Origin: Conchocele bisecta
Taxonomy: Eukaryota; Mollusca; Bivalvia; Lucinida; Thyasiridae
Length of the DNA: 64,000 bases
Assembly: GCA_029237695.1 (NCBI GenBank)
Contig: JAQRGA010000140.1
Location: 1-64,000 of the forward strand
Direction: 5' to 3'
Positions 53,974 through 64,000 of this stretch are shown in pieces (position 1 is the stretch's first letter; the number at the start of each line of letters is the position of its first letter). Under the pieces are notes generated by a model that had not been told where the DNA came from, searched no databases, and saw only the letters and a list, made by a program, of their open reading frames with translations. The translations under genes and the position numbers were made by a program.

Positions 53974-54177
53974 CTCCTCGACATTGTCTGAGCTGGCTTT
54001 CGGCGAGACGGTCGGCGATGTAGTCGAGTCCGTGCCGCTGTCCGTCGGCGATGTGGTGGCGCCTATTCCGCTGTCGGCGGGGGACGGTGTCCGACTGTAC
54101 GTGTCCGGGAACTCACGTCAAGTGATACTGCTGACCGGGAGGGTAGTATAATACTGCGACACGTCCGCGGGCGAGAT
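53974..54177 (-). pseudogene. Upstream exon of the FoxQ2-like gene, with in-frame TGA
   Basis: A 204-bp (68-codon) minus-strand open block between a strong acceptor (TTCTTTCTTTTCTTCAG, ends 54178) and donor GAGGAG|GTAATT. It reads ISPADVSQYYTTLPVSSIT, a TGA, then REFPDTYSRTPSPADSGIG, ATTSPTDSGTDSTTSPTVSP and KASSDNVEE. It is rich in S, T and P, as expected for the disordered N-terminal part of a Fox protein. The link to the forkhead exon is by strand, spacing and splice sites. The start codon must be in a further upstream exon that I did not find. Confidence 0.5.
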
Positions 54178-54444
54178 CTGAAGAAAAGAAAGAATTTGAA
54201 TGAAATATTCCATAGTTTGGCAGCATTTTGCCCAAACCAATTTCCTGTATATAAACAACAGACGACAATTTTCGCTTCCCTCATTCTAAGGGCTAACGCT
54301 CATTTCGAGCGATGCAAATCTGAGGATGGGTAATACATGTATATGTCAATGTAATGTATGTGAATGGTGTGAGGATGGGTAATATCTGTTAATCTAATGT
54401 ATGTGAATGATGTGCATCCGCCATTACATGACAGAAATACAAAG

Positions 54445-54655
54445 TAACTGCGACTGGAGAAATGGTGCTTATAGAATTTGTAGCCAGCTTTGCTCCTGAT
54501 CAAGTAGGTCACTACTGTAGCTATGTATATCTCTTGTCAGATGCATTCATTGAATGGCGAGCAGTGCAAACTTTATGCGGATGCAAAGGCTGATCTGGAT
54601 CTACACTAGTCGCAAAACCCATATGATAAGCTCCCATTTCTACAGACACAGCCAA
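54445..54655. mobile_element. Family B MITE
   Basis: From 'ACTGCGACTGGAGAAATGGT' to 'CCCATTTCTACAGACACAGC'. Confidence 0.75.
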
Positions 54656-55846
54656 ATTTAATAATTGCTCACGAATGAGCCTGTTTGTCATCCTGTTTGT
54701 CGTCCCGTCCTGTTTGTCGTTATTTTATGCCACCCGGGTATGGAAGGTTCTTTGAACCAATTCCCACCGGTAAGTATAAGATAACTAGTTTTATGACATG
54801 CTAAACAACATTGAAAACTACATACCTGTAGTAGACAAAGCTATGTTGATTAATTTAACATCAGATATAAATCAATATAAATCAATTGATACCAAAACTA
54901 ACATATACACAAACGATTATAACCGAAATTTATCTCCGGATTTGAGTATGTCAAGTCCCATTCCAACCTTATACATTTGTTGCACGGCGTTCATGCATCA
55001 CGGGACGGTTGAAAATAGAAAATGCAATACTCTAAGAAATTGTATACACCTACTGTCTGTTCCACGTTTTTATTGCCGACGAACTTTTGGCTATTAAACA
55101 CATTCAACCTTGTTTTAGTTGTGGACCGATTTTCGAAAGCTAACGTTTGTTTTCTTATTTACATCTACCCTTTTGATCACCTCCTCCTCCTTTTTTTCAC
55201 ATGTTAAATTCCCATTGGAAAATATTTTTTTCGCAATAAAATCACAATTTGATGGAATGTCATCAAATAAAAAAAAATTGGGCAGGGTGACTTTTTAAAT
55301 GTTTTTTAGATTTAATATGTTTAATAGCCAAAGGTTTGTCGGCAGCAAAATGTGGAACAAAATGTGGAACAGGCAGTAGTCAAGTGTCACAAAGTCAAGA
55401 AATATCCATAAGCCTAGTTTTTATCCTTGCTGTGCACTGTCCCGTGAGACCACATTTGAGGGTCTCATGGCGTTATGGGGATAGATTATATGGCCATGTA
55501 TAGGATTATCTCCCTTGTCACGTCTCTGTATTTAATAAACATGACATTTTTGCCAATGATGTCGATAGTTGGCCACTCCGCTGACGGAAAACGTATTGCT
55601 TTAGACGCGACACAATGTATTTAGTACAAGGCAATGCGGGAAACGAAAGTGGGGAAACGAATATGTCGCATGCTGTTGCTTCATATTTTCAAGTTTTAAC
55701 ACATGGTTTATCAGCACTTTAGAATCATTACCATTGGATGCTGCAAAACCATGCTTTAATGTGGAAAATGGACATGAGCTGTATAAATGTTAAATGTGTG
55801 GCCAGTTCCCAATGAACGTACATGTAATACGTGATGAATACATGTA
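54656..55846. other. Intergenic; internal piece of the 62.3-kb MITE family
   Basis: 55120-55330 ('GTGGACCGATTTTCGAAAGC', 'ATGTTAAATTCCCATTGG') matches the interior of the elements at 59858 and 62268. The 99-codon frame at 54798-55097 is AT-rich and unrecognised. Confidence 0.45.
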
Positions 55847-56485
55847 CAGTCTACGCTCATTTACTCGAAGTCCGTCGTACTGTGATAACTACTTTGAGTA
55901 AACTGAAGTTCGACGTAACGAAATCTGAACAAAACCTCGAAATATTGTCATACACGTTACAGGACGCAACTCCCATATCACCTGTAATTAACACACGGAG
56001 TTGCACTTTTGCAACTCTAATGTGTTTACTTGCATTTGCCTATACACGCATGTGTGTAGTTGAACTATAGTCTGTTTCACGAAAGCTGCCCAAATTTTAC
56101 GGCCATATAAAAATATTATTTTTGAATTGTCTATATAGCCGTAAAGTTTGGGCAGCTTTCGTGAAACAGACAGTAAGTATACAGTATATTCAAAGTTTGT
56201 TTACACAGGTAAACAAGTCCAGTCTTTGATCCGGTAACTTGGCGCCGCGAATTCGCGCTTCGAGTGCAAACTGACACTTTGACTTGACGAGAGTGAAATA
56301 CCACACATTTCTGTTTTCGAGACCTAACAATTAGTTCAAATTGGCGAAAATTCGACGTAACGAAACTCGACGTAACGGTAGCCAGTTACATGGAAAATAA
56401 TAGGATCTGAAACGGGACTTGGACACGAATTTGACGTAACGAGCGAATTCGACTTAACCGACTTTGAGTAAACGAAAGTAAACTG
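55847..56485. mobile_element. pogo-like element with TA target duplication, hosting a nested MITE
   Basis: The ends CAGTCTACGCTCATTTACTC and GAGTAAACGAAAGTAAACTG are inverted repeats with subterminal 'TTCGACGTAACGAA' words, flanked by TA on both sides (55845-55846 and 56486-56487). ~640 bp. No transposase is recognised. The TIR style resembles pogo/Tigger elements. A second MITE lies inside at 56067-56172. Confidence 0.75.
56067..56172. mobile_element. Short MITE ('GTCTGTTTCACGAAAGCTGC') nested in the pogo-like element
   Basis: GTCTGTTTCACGAAAGCTGC...CCAAATTTTACGG and its reverse complement enclose only ~30 bp of loop. It is a short version of the family at 62268-62809. Confidence 0.85.
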
Positions 56486-56755
56486 TATATAAATGAAAAC
56501 CGCTGCAGAGCACGTTTTATGTGACCGTTACAACTTCAATGCATTATATTGTTTTTATGCAATACATAATATACTATTCGTGTTCATTTAATATGATCTT
56601 TATTAAACGCGTTGCCCCTGAAACTAGGATTAGCCTCGTTTATTATGCTAGCATATTAAACCTCGCTCAATCGACGAGACGAGAGAGAGAGAGAGAGACA
56701 GAGAGAGGCGGCCGATGTGCTCGCAGCGCGTCTCCGGCTTGTGGCTCGCTCAGTC

Positions 56756-56802
<47 letters not shown>
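56756..56802. repeat. (GA)n microsatellite
   Basis: A pure AG run of about 45 bp; a shorter interrupted GA stretch lies at 56683-56706 with 'GCTCAGTCGA' between. Confidence 0.95.
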
Positions 56803-56805
<3 letters not shown>

Positions 56806-58324
56806 CATCAACTATCAAATAAAACAATATGAGGAGAGCGACGTTGTGTTATTGATGAAACCCGATAAATAACTTCTTCTGCATATCCGACAGACATACA
56901 TGCCAGGGCACTCATAATGAAATTTTGCTGAACACGTAGACCCTGATCACCCTACATTGTATGTATATCAATGTTGCCTGTGCCAACATGTTTGGTTGAG
57001 TTTGAGCTACACTCAGCATGTAGCCATCGTCAACTGTTAGTTAATATCATCACATGTGTATCAATGTTGGCACACGAAAAACAATGTTACGATATAAAGA
57101 GGTTTAGTCAGTGTAGCCCCAGATCAGCATGCACATCCACATCGTCACGGGTGTCCGTCCATCGTTCGGTAGGGAGGGTCCGGAATTCCCCACCCCCCCC
57201 CCCCCGTAATTTTTTTGGAAATCTACTTCGCATTTCCTGCGTTCTGGAGCATTTTGGAGCAAATATAAACAATAAATTCACAACGCGAACGTAGAAACGT
57301 GCCTTGTAACTTGTAAAAAATCTTTACTCGGCGAATTTTAGGGGGGAGGGGGCACGCGCCGGGTCCGCTCCCCCCCCCCCCTGAATCCGCCCATGACAAC
57401 ACATTGGTGAACACGTAGATGAAGATCTGGGTGCTGCGAATGGTGGATTGGCTGCCCTGTAACATGCCTCACACTATGCATGTATTGTGTGTTCAACTGG
57501 TGTACATTACGCACACCGCTCACTGTCAGCCACAGTTCACTAAATCTGTGTCAATGTTGTAGCAATATATACACGTGAGTAGAATCCCACCTGCTGATGA
57601 CGCCGTCCTCATCACTGGAGCAGATAGTTTGTGGCGTGTCTCAAATATCTGCTCCAGTTATGATGGCGACGTGATATGTTATCTCACACTAACTGTAATG
57701 CTACAGCTATTAGTACGGCGTCAACGACTAGTGGTACGCTACAATAGAGGCAGTATACGGGTGGGTGACACGATCAAACCTATCCGTCGGCTGACAAAAT
57801 ACATATAACACAGTTTGCAACAACTGGACTGAATGTTTTCTGACGGCAGTAAGATAACTTCGCTAACTAAATGACAAACAGCGTAGATTGTGATGAGGCT
57901 GCACTTGTGCAAGTGTACCCCGTATCCACGTTCTCACAGTCACACATCCGTACATGTAGTTTATTACTGCTCATGTATATGCACCAACTTGGCAATAGGA
58001 TTGTTGTTGAACAATTTGTGAAAATCCGACATCACATGTTGATTAGAGCACGTGTTCGATCTAGTACTACATGTAAATAAGCGAAATATAGAAATTTTAT
58101 TGTGCAACTATCACAAGATACAAAATTACACAGATGAAAATCATGTTTTATTTTCTGCAATATTACAATCACTGGTGAGACGATGTGCCATGTTGATCCT
58201 CTCTAAACAAGACGCCCTGTAAGATACACAGCGTGTCCGGTTTGCAGAGATTCCACTGTAACTCATGTATATGCAGACATGTATGAACATACATTGCCGT
58301 TAGACACACATACATATATAATAG
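56803..58324. other. Intergenic with poly-C/poly-G element
   Basis: 57190-57395 is bounded by C-rich tracts ('CCACCCCCCCCCCCCCG' and 'CTCCCCCCCCCCCTGAATCC') around 'CTGGAGCATTTTGGAGCAAA', probably a small transposon ending 'CTGAATCCGCCCATGA'. 57610-57655 is a hairpin (CTGGAGCAGATA ... TATCTGCTCCAG). 58195-58260 is a pogo-like MITE end. No gene. Confidence 0.5.
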
Positions 58325-58560
58325 TAGGTTAGTGCCGTGAATGGGAAAACATATCTGGCAAGGCTCAGGAAACGGGATGGGCGAGGCTCTGCCGAGCACA
58401 TCCCGTTTCCGTGCCGCGCCAGAAATTCAATAAAAATAACTCCAGCCACCGCACATATTCATACGCAGTGACAGGATATCAAAACTGTTCCACGGCACCG
58501 TGTTTCACGGCACATACGCACTGTGTTGACGGGATAAATATCAGTACGGCTGTTCAAAGT
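58325..58560. repeat. Inverted partner of the 61.56-61.80-kb palindrome region
   Basis: 'TTAGTGCCGTGAATGGGAAA', 'GGAAACGGGATGGGCGAGGC' and 'CATCCCGTTTCCGTGCC' match the palindrome at 61685-61803 with its loop inverted. 58487-58545 ('GTGTTTCACGGCACATACGC') is the reverse complement of 61560-61620. Confidence 0.75.
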
Positions 58561-58744
58561 GGAACACACGGGGATTGTATGAATTCCCGGTTTATAGTTG
58601 TTGTAGTGTATTCTAAAACATGTTTAGTGCTTTGTAATCGTGAACATGCATTACCATCAGTGATACCTAACACTGATACACTGAGGTTTCATGAGCATCA
58701 AACTGTAATATTCATTTCCAACACTTTGAGCATTTCCACAAACG

Positions 58745-59130
58745 TGACATTGACTGGAGAAATGGGGCCTATGACATGTGTAGATCTTTGTCTACTAGCG
58801 CACTCTGGCGGATGGATAAAGATTTATACTGACGTCGCGTCCTGTAGTGGTATCGCTAAGCGCAACACAAATGGCGGGCAATATCGCATGTATTTACGTT
58901 GCCTTAGTTGTGTAACTCGCTGTGCTTACATTCACACATTTACAGCTATCAAACATATCGAATAGCACACTCCTGTAGTCTGCTAACAATCTATATTGCT
59001 TTAAGAACATCACGGGTGTTTCATTGATGGCATGGCGAGCAGTGCAGATCCTAATCAGAATGTGCGGATGCGCAGGCTGTTCTGGATATACAGTGGTCAC
59101 AACACCTATAAGCCCCACTTTTCCAGTTGA
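58745..59130. mobile_element. Family B MITE, expanded
   Basis: From 'GACTGGAGAAATGGGGCCTA' to 'GCCCCACTTTTCCAGTTGAT' with extra interior sequence. The 184-codon plus-strand open frame 58411-58965 runs into this repeat and has no recognisable domain, so I treat it as accidental. Confidence 0.65.
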
Positions 59131-59855
59131 TCACAGTGAAACAATTACCTTCCCCAGAGTTTCCAGTTCCAACATTCTACATTACATATATGCCGCAAAG
59201 GGTAGAGACGTTTTCCCATGAGCGGGGTGTGTCAACCTCCGGCAGTCCTACAATATAAGTCAGGCACAGTGGAACCTCTCTAAACTGAGCACCCGTAAAT
59301 AATATTGTCATTATTCATTGGTTTCACATTTTGTTTCCGATGATATGTCTGTCCATGATCGCAAAGGCGGAAGATTTGGATCACTGAATGACGATCCAGT
59401 GAACTGGCATTAGCGTCCAATTCGTCGGTGAAAACGTTGCTTTAATGAATACTTTGTTTTAACCCACTTGTTGACATGGCGAACACATTGGACGCAACTG
59501 TCGCATACATTCAGCGAATAAAAAGTTCAGTTTTATTCTGGGTCAGATACACATTTTGAGATTCGCAAATAGTTTCTATATAAGGGCGAGAAAACGTATC
59601 CATCATATTCACTGGTGTGGGACAAAGATATTGTGGGACAAAGATACTTCACAGAGAAGTGGGTGGATCTTACACCTGAGCTGATTCACAGGGTGTGCCG
59701 ACCACCGGACGTACAACTATAAACATCGAACACTGTGCAAGTGCCGCGATTGTATCCGTCACAGGTGTGTGAATTTCAAGACCGGCTTCGGTTTGCTACA
59801 CAGTTCAGGTATATAGACATGTACGTTAGACCACAGGTGCCAGAAAACAATCTCT
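59131..59855. other. Intergenic; one unassigned open stretch
   Basis: 59266-59310 is a pogo-like MITE end ('CAGTGGAACCTCTCTAAACT'). 59574-59721 (plus) is open without an ATG and reads coding-like: GEKTYPSYSLVWDKDIVGQR, YFTEKWVDLTPELIHRVCRP and PDVQL before TAA. I do not recognise it. It could be a last exon or chance. Confidence 0.35.
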
Positions 59856-59857
59856 CT

Positions 59858-60380
59858 ACTGTCTGTTTCACGAAATATGCCCACATTGTACGGCCATATA
59901 AACAATGCAAAAACAAGATTTTTTTTCTATAATATTAAATTACAGCAACATTTAAGAATGACCGTTCTTTTTAATTCGTGAAATTTTGTCCAATATTGAT
60001 TTTGTTACGACAAATTAGTTCTCTATGGGAATCTAACATGGGGAAAAAAGAGGTGGAGAACCTGGAGGAGGCGTCGAAAAACGAAAACAAAATGGAATTT
60101 GATTATGAAATCTAGCTAGATAGCTTGGAAATGATGTACATGTAACTAAGAAAACAAAAGTTCAATTTTGAAAATCAGTCCAATATTTCTGAAATTAAAT
60201 TTGTTTCCCCATGTTAAATCCCCATAGACATATTCACTCTGTGAAGATGTCTATGGGGATTTAGCATGAGGAAATTGTAATTTCATAATAAAATCAATAT
60301 TGGACCAACTTTCACGAAATAAAAAGAAGGCTCATTCTTAAATTTTTCTTTAATTTAATATCATCGAAACAAATATTTAT
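59858..60380. mobile_element. Truncated copy of the 'CTGTCTGTTTCACGAAA' MITE
   Basis: It begins CTGTCTGTTTCACGAAATAT and follows the interior of 62268-62809 in rearranged order, with an inverted piece 'ATGTCTATGGGGATTTAGCA'. It ends without the right terminal repeat. Confidence 0.65.
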
Positions 60381-60559
60381 TTATTCTCTGTATATATATT
60401 TTGATGTGCAATGGTCATACTTTATAATCTGAAGAATTTGTTCAGGTGACACATTTAATTAGTATAAATAATTAAAAAATATCATGTTTCGTTTGCATAT
60501 GCAAATAGCCTGATACCACCGCGCGTCACTACCAGTAAAATAAATATTACAAAATGATT

Positions 60560-61190
60560 ATACCTGTATAGCAGGCACTGGTAAGTTTTAGCACTGGTGG
60601 AATAATCACACAATTATACCTGTATAGCAGGCACTAGTAAGTTTTAGAACTGGTGGAATAATCACACAATTATACCTGCATAGCAGGCACTGGTAAGTTT
60701 TAGCACTGGTGGAATAATCACACAATTATACATGTATAGCAGGCACTGGTAAGTTTTAGAACTGGTGGAATAATCACACAATTATACATGTATAGCAGGC
60801 ACTGGTAAGTTTTATAACTGGTGGAATAATCACACAATTATGCATGTATAGCAGGCACTAGTAAGTTTTAGAACTGGTGGAAATAATCACACAATTATAC
60901 CTGTATAGCAGGCACTGGTAAGTTTTAGAACTGGTGGAATAATCACACAATTATACCTGTATAGCAGGCACTGGTAAGTTTTAGAACTGGTGGAATAATC
61001 ACACAATTATACCTGTATAGCAGGCACTGGTAAGTTTTAGAACTGGTGGAATAATCACACAATTATACCTGTATAGCAGGCACTGGTAGGTTTTAGAACT
61101 GGTGGAATAATCACACAATTATACCTGTATAGCAGGCACTGGTAAGTTTTAGAACTGGTGGAATAATCACACAATTATACATGTATTTAA
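60560..61190. repeat. 56-bp minisatellite, ~11 units
   Basis: Units of 'TATAGCAGGCACTGGTAAGT', 'TTTAGAACTGGTGGAATAAT' and 'CACACAATTATACCTG' repeat about eleven times with few substitutions. Right-hand units are the most alike. Unlike the arrays at 1 and 34190 there are almost no indels. Confidence 0.95.
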
Positions 61191-61684
61191 TTCCGATACA
61201 GAATATGTTGTGTCTACTGAGTCGGCGCACCTTTAAAGGGGCATATCAGGATTGTTTTAAAATAATACGATAACAAATAAAAACGTGTTTTCATCATGGC
61301 CCCTTGTAAAGTGATTTAATTGAAGAATTACAACGATACTAGGACCGCTTAAATTAGTTTCTTTCATGATTTTTCGAAACAAAAATAGTATAAAAAATAA
61401 AAATGTGTTTTCATCATGGCCCTCTGTAAAATGGTTTAATTGAAGATATATGACGATACAGCGACTGCTGGGTTGATTCAATTTTCAACGATATCGGTAT
61501 ACATCAGTATCAGATTTTCTATCTTGTTGAACGCAACACGATAGGAAATCCGATTTATCCCGTCAACACAGTGCGTATGTGCCGTGAAACACGGTGCCGT
61601 GAAACATTTTTGATATCCAGTCGATACTATTTTTGCATATCACAGCCATTTGTAGGTGTTGACGGGATAAATAGAAGAGTAGGT
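61191..61684. repeat. Two-unit ~121-bp repeat and hairpin arm
   Basis: 'GTGTTTTCATCATGGCCC' occurs near 61283 and 61404 within related ~95-bp segments. An inverted relative is near 61850-61950 ('CAATTAAACCACTTTACACA'). 61560-61660 is the partner of 58487-58545. Confidence 0.6.
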
Positions 61685-61803
61685 TAGTGCCGTGAATGGG
61701 AAAAAAATATCTGGCGCGGCACGGAAACGGGATGTGCTCGGCAAAGCCTCGCCCATCCCGTTTCCTGAGCCTTGCCAGATATTGTTTCCCATTCACGGCA
61801 CTA
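61685..61803. repeat. 119-bp imperfect palindrome
   Basis: TAGTGCCGTGAATGGGAAA and TTTCCCATTCACGGCACTA bound the unit. The arms pair with a few mismatches through 'ACGGGATGTGC' / 'GCCCATCCCGT'. Confidence 0.85.
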
Positions 61804-62267
61804 AGCTAGTATTCTCTATATGTGCATGTACATGTATGTAGGTATATGGTGAACATATAAACAATCCGGCGATCCTAGTATCATCATATACATGCAATTA
61901 AACCACTTTACACAGCCACATGATGAACACACGTTTTTATTCTTCATACTATTGTTTTAGTTATACCGATGAAAGCCGCTGTGCATTGACAATATACACT
62001 ATCGCCTGAGCTCATCTTGTCAATATTTGTAAATTTCTTTATTTCAAAATACATGAATATTATGCTTGAAATCAAGCAGCTTCATTGATTGAGCCGGATA
62101 TGTCCTACAGCTCAGGCTCGGGCAATCAATAAGAAACAGGTGCAATACCACAATCAGACAATCGGGCCATACCAGTTAATCGTTGATAGGCAAACCTCTG
62201 AATCCATACGCTTAACACTCCTACCCGCACCAGATAATTGGATATAAAAGGAAACTACACGCACTGT
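61804..62267. other. Intergenic; scraps only
   Basis: 61985-62115 ('CGCCTGAGCTCATCTTGTCA', 'CTACAGCTCAGGC') resembles 63590-63665. No gene. Confidence 0.4.
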
Positions 62268-62809
62268 CTGTTTCACGAAAGCCGCCCAAATGTTACGGCT
62301 ATATAAACAATGCAAAAACAATATATTTTTCGATAATATTTAATTATAGCAAAATTTAAGAATAAGCCTTCTTTTTATTTCGTGAAAGTTGGTATTAATT
62401 GTATTGGGAAAAAACTAGTTTCACATGTAAACAGTGAATATGTCTATGGGGATTTAACATGGGGACATGTTTCTAATTTCAGAAATAGTGGACCGATTTT
62501 CAAAATGTAACTTTTGATTTCTTAGTTAGATCATTTCCAAGCTATCTAGCTAGATTTCAGAATCAATTTCAAATTTATTTTTATTTTTTTTCGACTCCTT
62601 TTCCAGGTGCTCCACCTCTTTGTTCCCCATGTTAAATTCCCATAGAGAACTCATTTTTCGTAATAAAATCAATATTTGGCAAAATTTCACGAAATGAAAA
62701 GAATGCTCATTCTTAAATTTTGATAAAATTTAATATTATCGAAAACAATATCGTTTTTCTATTATTTATATAGCCGTACAATTTGGGCAGGTTTCGTGAA
62801 ACAGACAGT
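62268..62809. mobile_element. MITE with 'CTGTCTGTTTCACGAAAGC' terminal inverted repeats, full length
   Basis: The left CTGTCTGTTTCACGAAAGCC and right GGTTTCGTGAAACAGACAG ends, continuing through 'CCCAAATGTTACGGCTATAT', are inverted. ~540 bp, with a palindromic interior around 'GATTTAACATGGGGA'. Short or truncated relatives: 56067-56172 and 59858-60380. Confidence 0.85.
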
Positions 62810-62904
62810 AGTCACTGGGTTGGGAACAGCCACTTTCCACCACTAATTATAATCCAGCTAACTAACTATTCTCAAAATATCGACCATCAATAATATGTTA
62901 TTAT

Positions 62905-63310
62905 ATGACTGCCGTTGTTTGACATCGCTCACAGCCATGTTCAAACGTACAGCGTGTGCTGTTTGACCATGGCAGTAGACAATGCACATTCCGGGGCCAA
63001 GCCAACACCTACGTAATGCATGTGTCTCGTGACGTTACTAGAACGCGCCATCACGGAATATGTATGTGTAAATCAGCTGTTGGAACGGGTTATCAAAGTA
63101 CTGAAAGTACTGCGTAAATGCTCAAAGTGCATGATATTTTCAACGGAAATGTAACAATAACTTTCGATCATGTTCAGCTGTGGGTAAACGTTTGCAGTGG
63201 CACTCGGGAACTGTTTGAACCCGCGGCCTACGGCCTTGGGGTTCAAAATGTTCCCTCGTGCCACGGCAAACGTGTGCCCACGGCTGGACATTGCCGAACC
63301 GTATAATTGC
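62905..63310 (+). mobile_element. Dispersed element E with palindromic end
   Basis: The reverse complement of 9480-9985 over most of its length: 'GTTTGACCATGGCAGTAGAC', 'TACGTAATGCATGTG', and a foldback 'CAGCTGTGGGTAAACGTTTG' / 'GCAAACGTGTGCCCACGGCTG'. Short open frames on both strands follow the palindrome. Confidence 0.75.
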
Positions 63311-64000
63311 AATCAGACAATCATACGAAGCCACTTGACCGTATCGATAAAATAACTGACAATTAGAAACGGATACACAACAAACGCTATTTTAGACTTT
63401 AGAAAATTACGTTTTGAAACAACACGTATCGTCAACAGACGAGGTGATTTAATGAATAAATTGAGCTGATATATTCCGCCGCAATCAATCACACGAATAC
63501 CGATCCCGATCCGATCCCGGAGAAACGCTTTTAATTTGTCCTGCGTCATGTTTTGTTTATGGAAATACAATCAACATACATACACTACCGCCTGCGCTAA
63601 TATTGCCAATGTTTGCACATTTCATTATTTAAAAACACTTGAATATTGTAGCTCAGGCTAATGTCTTACTTCGAGTTATCATTGCTAATATATGTTCAGA
63701 AACGTTGATGAGCAGGGCAAAATGAACACAGGCGGCTGTGTACACACGACGGCTTCAACAAATTCATAAATTGAAGTGTCTAACTGCCAACGTTCCTCGT
63801 CAATATTTCGTAGATATATGCCACAAATCGTAAAACATATGAGACAGAGTTTTCTGTTGGACCAAAATTAATAGATGCGCATATCTGTGGCAGAAACCAT
63901 ACGTCACAAACTATGACACAAACTATGACGACTAACTTGATATATGAATGCTTTTTGAATACCAAATTTTATGCAATGAATATATCCAGTTTTTGTTTTC
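63311..64000. other. Intergenic to window edge, nothing recognised
   Basis: No gene or clear repeat apart from 63590-63665 (see 61985). Confidence 0.4.

Noticed and set aside
57595..57612. 17-bp match (GATGACGCCGTCCTCAT) to the Fox exon
   Set aside because: No homology extends beyond it; too short to claim a third Fox fragment.
58411..58965. 184-codon plus-strand open frame
   Set aside because: It begins in an inverted repeat shared with 61.6 kb and continues into a family B MITE. No domain, and residue use follows the repeats.
60560..61190. CRISPR-like array
   Set aside because: 56-bp units follow each other directly with no unique spacers.

Overview
This is eukaryotic, repeat-dominated DNA, most likely from a bivalve mollusc. 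There are no operons, there are canonical GT-AG splice signals around short exon-like stretches, and long intergenic runs consist of MITEs, foldback elements and SINE-like units. The recurring 'GTTTAACGGCCTATCAACAGC' and 'GACCTTGACCTTGGG' families are, from memory, of a type abundant in heterodont bivalves. Genus and species cannot be set from the sequence alone. Almost every long open frame is accidental or transposon-derived, and no complete, unbroken host gene is visible.

Layout. 1-1.54 kb: a degraded 53-bp minisatellite. 1.8-11 kb: dispersed repeats, including two tRNA-derived units. 11.06-14.88 kb: the best candidate for an unusual mobile system. Two ~473-bp direct repeats enclose a convergent gene pair, a His-Me finger (I-PpoI-type) nuclease with all catalytic and zinc residues in place and a Mutator-like transposase. 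15.9-17.3 kb: two or three small plus-strand exons of one unrecognised gene, cut by a MITE. 19.7-36.1 kb: minus-strand pieces of a chromokinesin (KIF4-type) gene, in gene order: motor-domain end (two copies), an acidic linker exon and a cysteine-rich tail exon. 23.2-24.4 kb: an internally deleted hAT element. 26.46-39.11 kb: a ~6.3-kb direct tandem duplication, each unit holding a minisatellite, the kinesin exon and several MITEs. 39.3 kb: a lysine-rich open frame. 43.4-44.0 kb: a deleted Tc1/mariner element. 44.3-45.4 kb: a 1.16-kb foldback element with ~480-bp arms. 49.0 kb: a lone Cys-loop receptor exon with a stop. 51.25-54.2 kb: a broken FoxQ2-like forkhead gene on the minus strand and a truncated inverted copy of its forkhead exon on the plus strand. 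55-64 kb: pogo-like and other MITEs, palindromes, microsatellites and a 56-bp minisatellite.

How the parts relate. Host-gene remnants (kinesin, Fox, Cys-loop receptor) are separated or interrupted by MITEs, and each carries stops or indels, so they are decaying copies unless the consensus is wrong. Base-level noise confined to two tandem arrays (1-1160 and 34190-35340) suggests that parts of the assembly are unpolished. That matters for judging both the 6.3-kb duplication and the small frameshifts. The only locus whose proteins look intact is the nuclease/transposase cassette.
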